Origin: Odobenus rosmarus divergens
Taxonomy: Eukaryota > Chordata > Mammalia > Carnivora > Odobenidae
Assembly (NCBI RefSeq): GCF_000321225.1
Contig: NW_004450402.1
Location: forward strand, 618,248 to 682,247
DNA: 64,000 nucleotides
Reading direction: 5' to 3'
Below are positions 46,622 to 58,007 of this stretch, piece after piece; the stretch's first letter is position 1, and the number at the start of each line of letters is the position of its first letter. The notes below the pieces were generated by a model. It saw only the letters and a program-made list of their open reading frames with translations, was not told the DNA's origin and ran no database searches. Position numbers and translations under genes: made by a program.

Positions 46622-49499
46622 TGTGCACACACACCCATACACAATGACAAATTTCTGATATGGCAAACTTGGGTGAGATGAGTTAGGAAGGGACAAGAAA
46701 TTTGACTGGCTGATGGAGACATGATAAAGACACTAGAAGGTGATTGAGTCCTGGAGTTTGTTGCTGTGCTCTGAGAACTACCAAATAGTGGAAACAAAAG
46801 ATCCAAGAAGAATCAATTCTATTGCATCCATCATATGTCACCAAAAAATATAAAATAATAAAAGAAATAAAATAACATATAAAATAAAATAAAAATGCTC
46901 TTACAGTACAAAGTATAGTCCTTTTGCCCTAAATTCTTGAACTAGCTCTTTATTGAAGTAACTCTTTAAATTTTTGCCTTTTAAATTTTAATCATATGTC
47001 TCTCAATTGAACTCTGAAATTAAAGCTAGATAAAAACACTAGTCAAGGGGATGGCTCTTATATTTTACTCAGAATTGCCCTTGCTTTTTGGTTATATTTT
47101 ATGTTTTTTTTTCAAACTCAATATAGCTTACTTTTTATCTTAATAGTCTCATATACAGAGAACTTCACTCTACCCTCCCATATTTCTATTTCTATTTCTA
47201 TTTCTCCATAAATAGAAATAGGTTTCTTTATGATCCATCCTATTGGTTTTCCAGATATGCCTAGGCATGAATATCATAAATAGATATACCCTACACCCTT
47301 TATATAAGTCAAAAACGACACTGTCTTCTTTATGTCTTTCTTGCTCAGACTTATAAAGAAAAAAATGGAAAGAAAAAATTCTCATTGTTTCTAAAACAAA
47401 ACATTGTATTTATTTACATAATTATTGATTGATCAAAAAGTCAACTTGAGAAAAGAAGAGTAAGCCTCCTTACTTAAAGTATAATTGTAAGAATCAAATA
47501 TTCTACTGTTCTTGTGGTCATTTATGAAGCCTAAGTTTATACTGGAAACATAAAAGACCCAAGAAACGTTTGCATGAATAACTCAAAGATTGTACAAGAG
47601 ATGAAATGGAGATCATAAATAGCTTAACAACTCAAGGTATAGACTAAAATTCTGGGTCTTCTGCTAAATTAAAAAACAAACAAACAAAAACTTTGTTTTC
47701 AAAACCAATCGTAATTTTTATTCTTATAGGTGGCCAAATTACAAAGTCTATTGAACTGAATTGCCCTGCCATGCCTTTTATATGAGTGTTTAGGTAACAA
47801 CTGGGAGAGTGGAATACTGACAATTTGGATGGTATTTATGAGAAAATATGGAAGATGAATCAGAATCTATTGAAGTACCAACCACTGAATGACTCTTTGA
47901 GGTTGAAGGAGTCCTTTTCATGTATGTCTATCTTTCATTGTTTAAAGACTCCCTAAATAGTCATCTGAGAGAGTCACTTTGTGAGGAAAACCATGTCATC
48001 CTATTGTCCACCCTGACACTCCTCCTTTTCCCCAGAAATTTATCTAGAGTCAAATCTGTTTTATTATAAAATTACATTAGTAAACCCCAGGAGGGAAAAC
48101 AAGCAACAAAAAAAATGAATGATAGAAGTAGCAATTTATATCTTAAAAAAAATTTTGGTGAATATATATGGAGAAAATATGTCCTTAATAGATAAGTGAA
48201 AGAAGAACAAAAGTTTAACTGGACTCAAGTTCTAAATATAGATGCAAGATATCAGAGACTCTCAACTCAATTTACCAGGTTGAGTAGCTGAGAGAAGTTG
48301 TAATTGCTTGCCTTGGTTGGTAGATATCTGCACTTAATATGGCCCATAATAAATGAAGGTATGATATCAGAAATAATTTGTTGTAATACATGGGAAGAAG
48401 TCTAATATAGGGAGATAGGAATATGGACTGATGTTATCAGATGTAATTCAAATAATTCTTGCTCCTATTTTCCCTGGAAAGACACAGGAGATATTTCTAT
48501 TATCAAGGGATTGAAAAATAAACCACTGAAGTGAGCACTTGTGTTTTGAAAAGACTTGCACTGGATGTTCTTGGTAGTCTGAGAATGCTAGTAGGGTGTT
48601 GCAATTGAAATGGACCCAAAGTTCCAAAATACACATCTGAATGTTGAGATGGGGCAAAGGGGCAGAACTATTCTAAAGTCAAGCTTGATATTATTACCTT
48701 GGGTAGGAGATACAACAATCAAAATGGGCTTATCAGCAGGAAGATTGGTTGCAGCTAAATATTCATGAAATGCCAGATAAGCAGCACACTAATGTTAAAA
48801 AAAAATTTCTAGGGAAAGAGAAGTCTGATGTGAGTCCCAGGATACAGGGCCAATGCCAGTCATTCAATCTGACCAGAGTTATTCATACATCAAAACCCTT
48901 CAAGGAAAGAGATTTTTCTCTTGAAGAAAAGCCCTACAAACATTGTAAGTGCACAATGTAAATTTCCATTCTAGCCTTTTCTAAATGTTTCTTCTTGGTA
49001 TCATTCACCAAGATAACTGCAATAGAAAAGGAAAAGCTTCAGACAACATAGAGGTTAACATGCACTGGCTCTATAATATTGTTTCCTGAGAAAATATGAC
49101 ATCCCCTCCACTGATCAAAATAAGAAATAGAGTAGCCAAGAAATAAATGGAGATGTTTATTTTACCCCAAATTTGCTTCATGGTAAGTCAGTGGGAAGAA
49201 AACTTTCTTCAGTTCCAGAGTGTAGTGGCAGAATAATTACAGCAGTAACTGGGCCCCTAAAGTAAGGACTATATTTTTGCAACAAATTCTAAGTAGAAGG
49301 TCATAGAATTATCTTTCCCTGTCAAAGAAGAAACAAAAAACAATGCCACATCTCTGAAAAAATTATGAAGTTAACTACCACCATCAAAGACTTGAGAGAA
49401 TCAAGGTTGATGATTTTTATCAAATCTCCATTAACTTGCCAGTTTTGCAATTATTAAAGACAGATTGATGTAGCACAATGATAATGAATTATTGAAACC
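46622..49499. other. Mostly unassigned; right part may be ERVL internal sequence
   Basis: An A-rich stretch is at 46848-46893 and a (TTTCTA)n patch at 47184-47207. Since 49500-49870 is ERVL-like pol, part of 48000-49499 may be the preceding ERV sequence, but no motif proves it. A plus frame at 48749-48961 ends with EKPYKHCKC, which imitates a zinc-finger linker but lacks the His pair. Confidence 0.3.
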
Positions 49500-49870
49500 T
49501 TAATCAGGCGGTGACTCCAATTACAGCTGCTCTTCTAGGTTTGGTCGTTTTTAGGAAAGCAAATCAGCTCAATCAATTCCTGGCACGAGGAATACAACTA
49601 CTTAACTGCTAAATGCTATTTTTCTGTAAGTCAACAAACAAGGAAGGTGAGTACTTTGTCCACCAAGCAAAGACACTGTACTTTTTAACCTTCTTGCCAT
49701 AGAGTTGAGTCAGCTTGCTGGTCCTGTGCCAAAATTGAGTCCATAGGGACTTTGATTTTTTTCACCACCTCAGAGTTCATCACGCTAGTCCACAAGAAGA
49801 ATGACATAGTAATGATATCAGTTACCTCATATCTACTGGTCAGATAAAAGCATGTCAAAGAGTAGGAGGA
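49500..49870 (+). pseudogene. ERVL-like pol (reverse transcriptase) relic
   Basis: ERVL are ancient mammalian endogenous retroviruses without env. The DNA runs from GGTGACTCCAATTACAGCTGC through an AGCAAATCAGCTCAATC block and ATCACGCTAGTCCACAAG (49780-49797) to GAATGACATAGTAATGATA, parallel to the ERVL reverse transcriptase from its central part to the segment that would hold the catalytic Asp pair. There are deletions, stops and frame changes throughout, so it is inert. The opposite-strand frame at 49685-49879 is a shadow. Confidence 0.5.
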
Positions 49871-50149
49871 GAATCTCATGAAATTTTGCAGGTCCAGAAA
49901 AACATTCCTTGACTTTAGAGGGGATATAATTTTATGTCATGGGCCTATTAGATAATATCAAATTATGTTGACTGTATGTGTATTAATTTGATTTTAATAG
50001 CAATCTTTTATCCTAAAAAATAGCATTGTTTTAATTTCCCCAGTTAGCCAACATATAATGTCAAACTACAAATGAAACTGTACATTTTTTAATGTAAAAG
50101 TAGACAATTACGTTTCATTTTTTGTGAAAGTACTCTGCATGTTTTTTCT
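49871..50149. other. Unassigned
   Basis: No recognised feature. Confidence 0.4.
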
Positions 50150-50560
50150 ATCATTTATCATGGCTATGGCTTTTTACCTACAGAATTAGAGGAGTTCTTT
50201 ATGTATGCAGAACACTAAACTTTTGTTGCTTGTTTTATTGGGATATCTTGTCAAATTTGATACTTTTATGTGTTTTTAATGTATCTTTTGATAAGCAAAA
50301 ATAAATTATTTGTTTTAATGTTGTGGAAAATATCAGTGATTTCCCTTTTAATTCAGGTTTTTTCATCTTGTTTAGGAAATTCTTCCCTATTCTAATTTAA
50401 CAAAGATTTTCTCAAATATTTTCTTAGAATATTTTAAGTTTTGCTTTATTGATTAAACCTTAATCAGCCTGGACTTGATCTGGGATAGGAGGTGAATCCA
50501 GAATTTAATATTATTTTTTATTTTCATATTTTGCAACTCTTTTTACTAATAGCTGGTTAA
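50150..50560 (-). mobile_element. Old L1 ORF2 fragment, minus strand
   Basis: GGAGTTCTTTATGTATGCAG, TCTTCCCTATTCTAATTTAA, and AAGTTTTGCTTTATTG before CAGCCTGGACTTGATCTGGG resemble the inverted ORF2 region between its C-terminal third and the RT. It covers a more upstream part of ORF2 than the neighbouring 3' piece at 52.1 kb, so it is a separate fragment. Confidence 0.45.
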
Positions 50561-51241
50561 GTAATAACAACTAGATAATAATCATGGGCAGAGTCTAAGA
50601 CGACAACTATCCTGTGTCAATACCTCCTTGAGGAATGTCTTCCTGGGCTTTGTATTATATGTAAGTTTTAGTATCTGTCTACCAATTTCTTTTTTTTTTT
50701 TTTGTCTACCAATTTCTAAGAAAAGTTCTATATTCCTTGTAAAACTTTTATTGAAGTATAAAAGAATAAAGGTTCACATAAATCTGTTGTTTGATGATTG
50801 TTCACAATGTAAATACACTCATTGTAGCACACCAAGATATAAAATAATACATTATCGGTACCCAGGAGACCCCACATTATCACTGTTAAAGGTAACCTTC
50901 ACCCTGAATTTTAATAGTATAGATCAGTTTTGCATATTTTTGTATTCTCTATAGGATAGAATCATACAGCATATTACTTCTGTGCCTGGTTTCTTTTGCT
51001 TAACATTGTTTTGGTGCTATATTCTATCTTTCACATTGCTATAAAATATTCTATTACATGAATATACTACAATTTTAAAAATCTGCTGATGGACACTGGG
51101 AGTGATTTGATATTTGGCATATATAAATAAAGTTTTTGTGAATACTACTGCACATTTATTTTGGGGAATACATGTATAAAATTCTGTGAATATGCAAGTA
51201 AGAGTGAGGAATGCTCAACTGTTTTTGAAAGTGGTTATAAC

Positions 51242-51419
51242 GGGCGCCTGGGTGACTCAGTCGGTTAAGCATCTGACTCTTGATTTCAGCTCAGGTCATG
51301 ATCTCATGGGTCATGGGATTGAATCCTACGCTGCTCAGTGTGAAGTCTGCTTGAAGATTCTCTCCCTGTGCCCCTCCCTTGACTCTCTCTCTCTAAAATA
51401 AATAAATAAATCCTTTAAA
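51242..51419 (+). mobile_element. SINEC, older subtype, in the old L1
   Basis: GGGCGCCTGGGTGACTCAGTC, GACTCTTGATTTCAGCTCAGG, GGGTCATGGGATTGAATCC, short CT-rich segment, AAATAAATAAATAAATCC tail. The TSD AAAGTGGTTATAAC (51228-51241) recurs as AAAGTGGTCATAAC at 51593-51606, on the far side of a further insertion in the SINE tail. Confidence 0.92.
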
Positions 51420-51428
51420 AAAAGATTG

Positions 51429-51568
51429 CATGGAGCACTGGGTGTTATACAAAAGCAATGAGTCATGGATCACTACATCAAAAACTAATGATGTATTGTG
51501 ACTAACATAACATAATAAAATTAAATTAAATTAAAAAATAATAAAATAAATAAAATAAAAAAATTTTT
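51429..51568 (+). mobile_element. Truncated young L1 3' end inserted in the SINE tail
   Basis: GGAGCACTGGGTGTTATAC, ACTACATCAAAAACTAATG and TAACATAACATAATAAAA are the terminal 3'UTR of the young carnivore L1, followed by (AAAT)n. AAAAGATTG at 51420-51428 and 51569-51577 is the likely TSD, though it is A-rich and short. Confidence 0.85.
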
Positions 51569-51735
51569 AAAAGATTGAAATTATTAAAAAAAAAAGTGGT
51601 CATAACAGTTTATACCCGTACTAATGGTGCTGAAAGTACCAGCTGCTTTACATCATCATCCACACTTGGTATTGTCTACTGTCTCCATTTTAGCCATTCT
51701 GATGGTTATCTTATATGGTTTTAATCTGTACTTTT

Positions 51736-51931
51736 TTTTTTAAAGATTTTATTTATTTATTTGAGAGAGAGAGAGAATGAGAGACAGAGAACACGAGAGG
51801 GAAGAGGGTCAGAGGAAGAAGCAGACTCCCTGCTGAGCAGGGAGCGCAATGTGAGACGCGATCCCAGGACTCCGGGATCATGACCTGAGCCGAAGGCAGT
51901 CACTTAACCAACTGAGCCCCCCAGGCGCCCC
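51736..51931 (-). mobile_element. SINEC, minus strand, with perfect 16-bp TSD
   Basis: Inverted (ATTT)n tail, GA-rich segment, CCCTGCTGAGCAGGGAGC, GACGCGATCCCAGGACTCC, and head complement ACTGAGCCCCCCAGGCGCC. TTTAATCTGTACTTTT is exact at 51720-51735 and 51932-51947. Confidence 0.95.
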
Positions 51932-52120
51932 TTTAATCTGTACTTTTTGATAATTAATAAGGAAGAACACTTTCTCAGATATATAATGGACATTTTTGTT
52001 TCCTTTCTGGTGAAGTGCCTATTAAAACTTTATATTTCTATTGGGTTGTCTGTCTTTTTCTTACTGATATGTGAGGTATTTATGTGTTCTGGATAATCTT
52101 CCCTTATTAGATAGATGTAT

Positions 52121-52899
52121 CAAAATAAACTGTTCTCACATTAAAGACCAGATTGCCTGAACTTACTTGAGCTTCTCTGTTATAGGCCAAATCTATTTTT
52201 GACATGCTATCAAAGATGCCCCCTATTAATGTTTAGGGTTTATACAATGATAATATTTTTGCTTAAGGTGGATCAAAAGAGCTTTGTATTGATCAACACA
52301 AGCTTGTGAGGAGAATCCTTGGATCTGTCAACTTTTTAAATATTTTCACAGCTCTCTAAATGTATATTAACAGACAGTATTTGAGAGATAAATTCCTGCT
52401 TTGAATGTTCCATACTTGGGGAATTATCAGCCACATCCAAGTGTGCTTTTAATACAAAGAGACTGGGGAGAAAATAGTAATTTAATAGGCCTGAACCTGG
52501 GCAATTGAATGGACCTGCCAAAAACAAATAAAAATTAGTGTCCCTCTTCAAGAAATGTTCATATATGAGCAAGTCAGGAAACCCAAACGAGGCCACAATG
52601 TGATCACTGAGACAAATCCATTGCCATCTATTTATATCCTAGGGATGAAAATCAAGATTGTGACATTAACTTATATTAGACCAGCAATAAAATCTTGGGG
52701 CAAAGGCAATTTTTAAAATTTTCTTTAGAGTCTACATATTTAAATATGCAGGGCTTTTTTTCATTTATAAGTACTGTTTTTTTCATGCTTTATTCAGTTA
52801 CAACATTTGAGTAGACAAAGGAAAATTGAAAAAATATATATATAATTACACAACCTAGTTTTAAAGTAATTCTGCTCAAATGATCTTCCTTATCCAACC
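52121..52899. other. Unassigned sequence
   Basis: The minus-strand frame at 52336-52596 (86 codons) has no recognised domain. No repeat seen. Confidence 0.35.
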
Positions 52900-53315
52900 C
52901 TTACCTATATCATTGCATTCATTCCTCATTTCACTTGCCTCATATCCCCCAAATCAAACATGTTATCTAGGCTTCTATTAAAGGCAATCAGCTGTTTTGC
53001 ACCTTCATAAATTGCTCATCTGCTCCTCGTGTGTGGAATCTCCTTCCTTCCTTTCCTATCTTATCCAATCACTATATTTATTAAACTTTCTGGATCCCTT
53101 TCTCACCAAAAAGAAATGACCAATGATTCTTTTGTGTTTTTGCTATACCCTATAGTATCTCAGTCATATCACATGCTGTTTTATTGTATGTGTTTATTTA
53201 TATGACCTCTTCATTACCAGATCTTAAGACTTTAGAAAGGAGGTATTATCTGATGTTATCTTTACAAATTTGGTGCTTGGTATATAATAGGTGTGCACTA
53301 AATTATTAATGTAAC
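52900..53315 (+). mobile_element. L2 3' end fragment, decayed
   Basis: Order: CTCGTGTGTGGAATCTCC, TCCAATCACTATATTTATTA, GGATCCCTTTCTCACC, TTTATTGTATGTGTTTATTT, CCAGATCTTAAGACTTTAG, GGTGCTTGGTATATAATAGG and TGTGCACTAAATTATTAATG, paralleling the end of L2. Confidence 0.6.
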
Positions 53316-54019
53316 TGTGTTTCGAGTTTAAGCCAAAGCTATATTCTCTATAGGATTAAGATATTTCTAGACAATTCTCAACAACTGATTGGGGCACACC
53401 ATTCAGGAGTCTATTCTAATGTAGAAGAAAATGATTCCTGGCTTAGTGCTTAAGGTGACACATGAAAGAGCTGAAGAAAATGAGATGTATCTAAAAACTA
53501 AGCTCTAGTTAGTAGATTATGTGTTGAATTTGCACCCAACAGTTCACTTGTCTGGCCAGTCCCAGGTTTTTGTGTGATGGCAAGGAAAATTAAAGCTATA
53601 AGTACATTCAAATAGTCTACATGCAATATATACACTAGAATACACTACGAGAGAGTAAATGGATCTCCTCCATTGATCTAAGAAGAGTATCTAATGACTC
53701 ATTATTTGTACTACCAATATTAGTAGCTCAGCTCACTGAAACATTAATATAAATATGGAGGATCTGATACCAGAACCTAGTGTATTATCTGTAGCAACAA
53801 TAAAACAACTTTACAAGGTTCTTGGCATCTGCAGGTATCAGTGACAAATCTCACTATAGGAATACAAAGTTGGAAGTGGAGAAAAAAAGAAAAATACAGT
53901 CATCTTGTGGTAATCTAGAGCTGTAAGTAAGAGCTGTATTAAAGAGCTGTGCTAATGTGTGCACACATCTGACATTTGTTTGTATTTATGTTTATATCAT
54001 ATTTGTATTTTTTCCTCTG
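53316..54019. other. Unassigned sequence
   Basis: No gene or repeat identified. Confidence 0.4.
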
Positions 54020-54531
54020 TCAGCTGGTTTAATGTTCGGTTTTGTCATAGAGGTTGATGGAGGGACACTAAGGCCAGACCAGGAGGAAAGGACTTCATGT
54101 CCTGATTCAGCCATCTTTTGTTGCTTTCATTTTTTTGGCACAGCTGCCAATGGATCAGTCTGCTTGCATCCTCCTGTGTGACTCTCGATTGCCAAGTGGG
54201 ACATTACTGCCTGCTGATTATCACCCAGGCATTGGTCAATTTTCTTTGCTAATAGCTGGTGCCTGTTTCTACGCAGTCACACCCTCTTCAACAAAGTTTG
54301 AAGCTCAACCTTAGTGGAAAATTCCTCTTCTAAGTTCATTCTTCTGTCTTTATTTCCTTTTCATTGGCCCGATTTTTGCATTTGCTATTTCTTCATACCC
54401 TAGAGAACTTTTACCCCCTTTGAAGTTAACCAAGTGTACTAATTTACAGTTCTTCATACTAAATATTTTCAGTTCCTATTACTGCCATGATTTCTCTTTC
54501 CTGACTGGACCCTGACTGACACATTCATAGG
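54020..54531. other. Possible ancient LTR-like repeat
   Basis: The block is less AT-rich than its surroundings and ends in CCTGACTGGACCCTGACTGA, similar to the ends of some mammalian LTRs. No polyadenylation signal or TSD was found. A plus frame at 53957-54181 has no recognised domain. Confidence 0.3.
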
Positions 54532-54555
54532 TTTTGTTGTTGTTGTTGTTTAATT
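54532..54555. repeat. (TTG)n short microsatellite
   Basis: About six TTG units followed by TTTAATTTTAG. Confidence 0.7.
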
Positions 54556-55449
54556 TTAGTAACTGTGAAGTTTAACTTTAAAGTACAAAATATATATACA
54601 TCAAAACAAATTCTTGATATCATGGATATTATCGTTTAGAATGAACCTAAGTCAAACTTCAATAAAAGTTTATATAAAGAAAATGTGAAGATATAATGGT
54701 AAAGGAAATATATAAATGTGACAAATTCATAAAGGTTGTTTTGATATGAGTGAGCTTTAGCAAACCCTGGACTTCATTCATTCATATTTCACAAGAATGC
54801 CATGCAAACTTTCATTTATTTAAAATTAATTTTCAGTTCCCCAATAAATCGGTTTCTATAAAAAAACTTCTTATACCAACTAAATTGTTTATCGAAAACT
54901 ACCTTTAAAATATCATGGCTACTATTACTAACTGACATTTAGAAACTATTGTTACACACTGAATGTTGTTTTGAGCTGAAAGTTATGGACCGGATGTAAG
55001 AGAAAAAATTCTGTTGTTTAAGACACTCAGTCAAGTTTGTGGAGATCAAGTTTTGAATAAAATTGGCTCTCAATAAGAATAAGATGCCAGTTAATTCCCA
55101 CACATTTAAAAGTGGATTTTCAGGTTCATTGGTAGCTTAGCAATGGTCATGAATAAATCAGGGAATTTAGAGCCAGGAAGTAGGTTACCTCACTTCTCCA
55201 GAACCATGAGAGCTGAGACCATGCATTATAGTTTTTAGTTTGGAAAGCATATTAAAAAACAAAAGTAAAAAGATATTAGGAAAGAGAAATGTATTATCAA
55301 TACTATTAATTAAAAAAAACTTTTAAAACCTTATTTGAATGTGTTTACTTAATTTGGATAACATATCATTGGATTACAACTAACAATTATTTTATTACTT
55401 AGTAATTCTGTGTTGTTGTGACTGTTAAAATATTTGTTAAGTAGAGCCC
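54556..55449. other. Unassigned AT-rich sequence
   Basis: No gene or recognised repeat. Confidence 0.4.
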
Positions 55450-55925
55450 TAGGGTGTGGGATGGTGAGCGTTGGTTCAACAAAAGAACACAGGGAATTGA
55501 AATAGAGAAGGTGCTGGAGGAAGTACATAGCAGGTCTCAAGGGACCACCTGGGGAGGTCAAGGCAGGATGAAGGCAGAAACAGAGCAGGACCTGGATCAC
55601 ATGCCTTTATTAGGGTCTGTGGGTAGAGTGCTTTGGGGTTCTCAGGCTAAGGCCGAGTTGGTCAATTCAAACCACAAAAAGCAGGGTTTTGTAAGTTCTG
55701 AGAGGGTCTTATCTAAGGAGGGTACGGGGGAAGGCACTGGGAGCAAGGGGAGAATGTTATGACAGGAGCAATTAGGAACTTAAATTTATGACTCTGGTGG
55801 ATGTTATCTAGAGCCTGAGTGCATGGTAGGGGCTCATGTCCAGTCAAGGCCCCTGCAGGCTGCTTGGCCACACAAAACAAATGCCAAGACAGCACTATTA
55901 TGCAGTATTTCCGCTAAACTCTCAG
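55450..55925 (-). mobile_element. Probable LTR (ERV1-like), minus strand
   Basis: Clearly GC-richer than the flanks. On the minus strand AATAAA lies at 55611-55606, and about 75 bases upstream is a degenerate TATA-like CTTACAAAACCCTGC (complement of about 55681-55695), the usual promoter-to-polyadenylation spacing. The right edge carries TTGGCCACACAAAACAAATGCC. Termini and TSD are not resolved. Frames of 83-102 codons across it are composition effects. Confidence 0.5.
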
Positions 55926-56764
55926 CACTTGTGTATGGGTTTCTATTAGATACTGCATTGGGTAATAATATCTTAAAAGAATTACACTTGGAATTCAAAA
56001 ATAATAAGCAGAGGACTTGAATATTATCCTAATAGAGATTAGTGAACTGGCTTTAGAACTAAAGCCGGTTATGTAAGTTAACAGTAGGAAAGAAGATGGC
56101 AAAAGTGGTCATTTTATAAGATTAAAAGTTATTTTGTCAACTGAGTCCCAGAATCATACTTTAAAAATTATTGCATGGTATAATTTTTATGCTAAAACTT
56201 TAAATATGTAATATTTATATCTATATCATATGTAATATTTATGTCTTAAATAAAAAGTCAAAAGTGGAACCAACTTAGATTTTGAAAATGATATGAATTA
56301 AATTTCATGTAATGTTTTTAAGCTTGTTTTTCATTAAGTTTGTAAGAAATAGCATAATATATTACTTGATACTTGGACAGCAAATTTATTGGGCTTCTAA
56401 CACCCCTTCAGAAGACAATATGACAAAGATAAATTGTTATGTAGAAAGAGTTAAATTGTTGATATAAAAGAAAGTCTAGGCATGTGTCCAAAAGCCCATA
56501 TCTGAGAATAACATGAGGCAAAGAGGCAGAGATCTTGTTCTACAGCCAGTATTGCCAGAGGAATCTATTCCATCAAGCCAGTGTCCCTTATGGGACTCTG
56601 CTACATACATAAGCAACAGGAAAAGAGCACTCACTCAGGTGTTCCACTAAGCTGCACTTCATCCTAGTATATCCAACCCCAAAGCTGGAGCAAAGAATCT
56701 ATGCCTTGTCTTGCCACCTGCTTCCATGTCTTTTAGGTTTGTTCTCCCCCAGGCATGTTCCAGG
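55926..56764. other. Unassigned sequence
   Basis: No gene or recognised repeat. Confidence 0.4.
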
Positions 56765-56849
56765 CTCTTTACTTACATTCTATCATTAAATTCACAAGAC
56801 GATCCTATTTTATAAGTATTATTCTCCTATTTTATAAAGATGGAAACCA
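56765..56849 (-). mobile_element. MIR, left part, split by an L1
   Basis: TTTACTTACATTCTATCATT, AATTCACAAGACGATCCTA and ATTATTCTCCTATTTTATAAAG correspond to the inverted MIR core. The element resumes at 57265 after the L1 insertion. Confidence 0.75.
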
Positions 56850-57250
56850 TTCCTTTTTCCCTCCCTTCCCCTGTGGTCCTCCACACTATTCCTTATGTTC
56901 CACATGTGAGTGAAACCATATGATAACTGTCTTTCTCTGCTTGACTTATTTCACTTAGCATAATCTCCTCCAGTTCCATCCATGTCAATGCAAATGGTGG
57001 GTATTCACCTAAAATTGAATGGGAAGAAATCAGAGAGGGAGACAAACAATGAGAGACTCTGGAACCAAACTGAACCAAACTGAGAGTTACAGAAGGGAGG
57101 GGGTTGGGGGGATGGGGTGATCTGGTGATGGGTATTAAGGAGGGCACGTGTCTTGATGAGCACTGGGTATTATATGCAACTAATGAATCGTTGAACACTA
57201 CATCAAAAACTAATGATGTACTATAGGCTAGATAATTGAACATTAAAAAA
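56850..57250 (+). mobile_element. Twin-primed L1 insertion (5' inversion) with perfect 14-bp TSD
   Basis: The right part, about 57010-57250, is plus-sense L1 3'UTR (GAGGGAGACAAACAATGAGA, GGGCACGTGTCTTGATGAG, ACTACATCAAAAACTAATG) ending in poly(A). The left part, 56850 to about 57009, is the adjoining upstream piece (end of ORF2 and start of 3'UTR) in minus sense. Re-inverted, the two abut without a noticeable gap. AAAGATGGAAACCA is exact at 56836-56849 and 57251-57264. The minus frame at 56893-57243 (116 codons) crosses the junction and is spurious. Confidence 0.92.
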
Positions 57251-57264
57251 AAAGATGGAAACCA

Positions 57265-57345
57265 AGGCTTAAGTTACTCATCCAAGGTCACAAAGAAAGT
57301 AAATGGCAAAAATGGAATTCAGAACTAATTCTCAAACCAATTCTC
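57265..57345 (-). mobile_element. MIR, right part
   Basis: AGGCTTAAGTTACTCATCC, AAGGTCACAAAGAAAGTAAATGG and ATTCAGAACTAATTCTCAAACC match the inverted MIR (AGGTTAAGTAACTTGCCC, AAGGTCACACAGCTAGTAAGTGG, GATTCGAACCC). Confidence 0.75.
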
Positions 57346-57399
57346 TATCTTTTATAAAAAAACAGCTAAGGTTATGCTAGTAAATCTCAACAGTGCCAA

Positions 57400-57401
<2 letters not shown>

Positions 57402-57430
<29 letters not shown>

Positions 57431-57431
57431 A
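57402..57431. repeat. (CA)n microsatellite
   Basis: About 14 uninterrupted CA units, a likely length-polymorphic site. Confidence 0.9.
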
Positions 57432-57996
57432 CTTTATCTCTATTTTCTCTCCTTGAGAATCTGTGCAGCTGTTTCAGATGTTCCTATGAGTCATCTTTAC
57501 AGAATCTTAAACTGTGTAAGCCTTGAGCAAAATCATTAGATAAGGGAGTTTTCTCTTTTCTTATAAAGTCTCTAGCTTCTAATTTACTTCCCGTTCCTAT
57601 CTGTTAGTAATCCCTGATTTATACCTAAGCAACGTGCGTTGTGGTTTAGTTCTTGTCCTTTCTTTTTGTCCAACCATATTCTCAATTCAAGAATTAAAAA
57701 TCAATATCAGACAATACAAATGACTGATATAAGCTTACAATCTTAACTTTGTGAGAAATATTTGCATTTAAAAGCTTTAAAACCACAAGATAAACAGTGA
57801 ATTTGTAGGGGAGACACTCACTAAGCTTTGAATACAAAAGATACTTTGTGATGGGAAATAACAGTCCCCTCAGGGAAGTCAGAACTGACATAATTCCATA
57901 TAGCTTAATAGTCAAGCTCAAATTGAAACAAATAATTAAAAGTGAACTACCCCTTTGGGTACTTCGACACTGTGAAGAAAGGATATCAGTCAGTTT
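57432..57996. other. Unassigned sequence
   Basis: Ordinary flank of the L1. The 185-codon minus frame starting at 58251 runs from the L1 into this flank and is not a gene. Confidence 0.45.
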
Positions 57997-58007
57997 AAAA
58001 GTATTTA

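Larger units (their letters stand above)
50740..52120 (-). mobile_element. Old L1M-type 3' end, minus strand, split by younger insertions
   Basis: Pieces at 50740-51227, 51607-51719 and 51948-52120. Landmarks: AACTTTTATTGAAGTATAAA, a TTCACCCTGAATTTTAATAG block, GAATCATACAGCATATTAC, CTGATGGACACTGGGAGTG, then after the first insertion CATCCACACTTGGTATTGTC and a CATTTTAGCCATTCTGATGG block, then after the second TATTTATGTGTTCTGGATAA. The three pieces are collinear with one L1M 3'UTR/ORF2 end, which dates the insertions as later. Confidence 0.7.

Noticed and set aside
48749..48961. Zinc-finger-like ending EKPYKHCKC
   Set aside because: Only the linker-like EKPYK and two Cys are present. The His pair, any neighbouring fingers and a KRAB-like part are missing, and the area may be ERV sequence.
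56893..57243. 116-codon minus-strand frame
   Set aside because: It spans the inversion junction of a twin-primed L1, mixing antisense 3'UTR with the ORF2 end.
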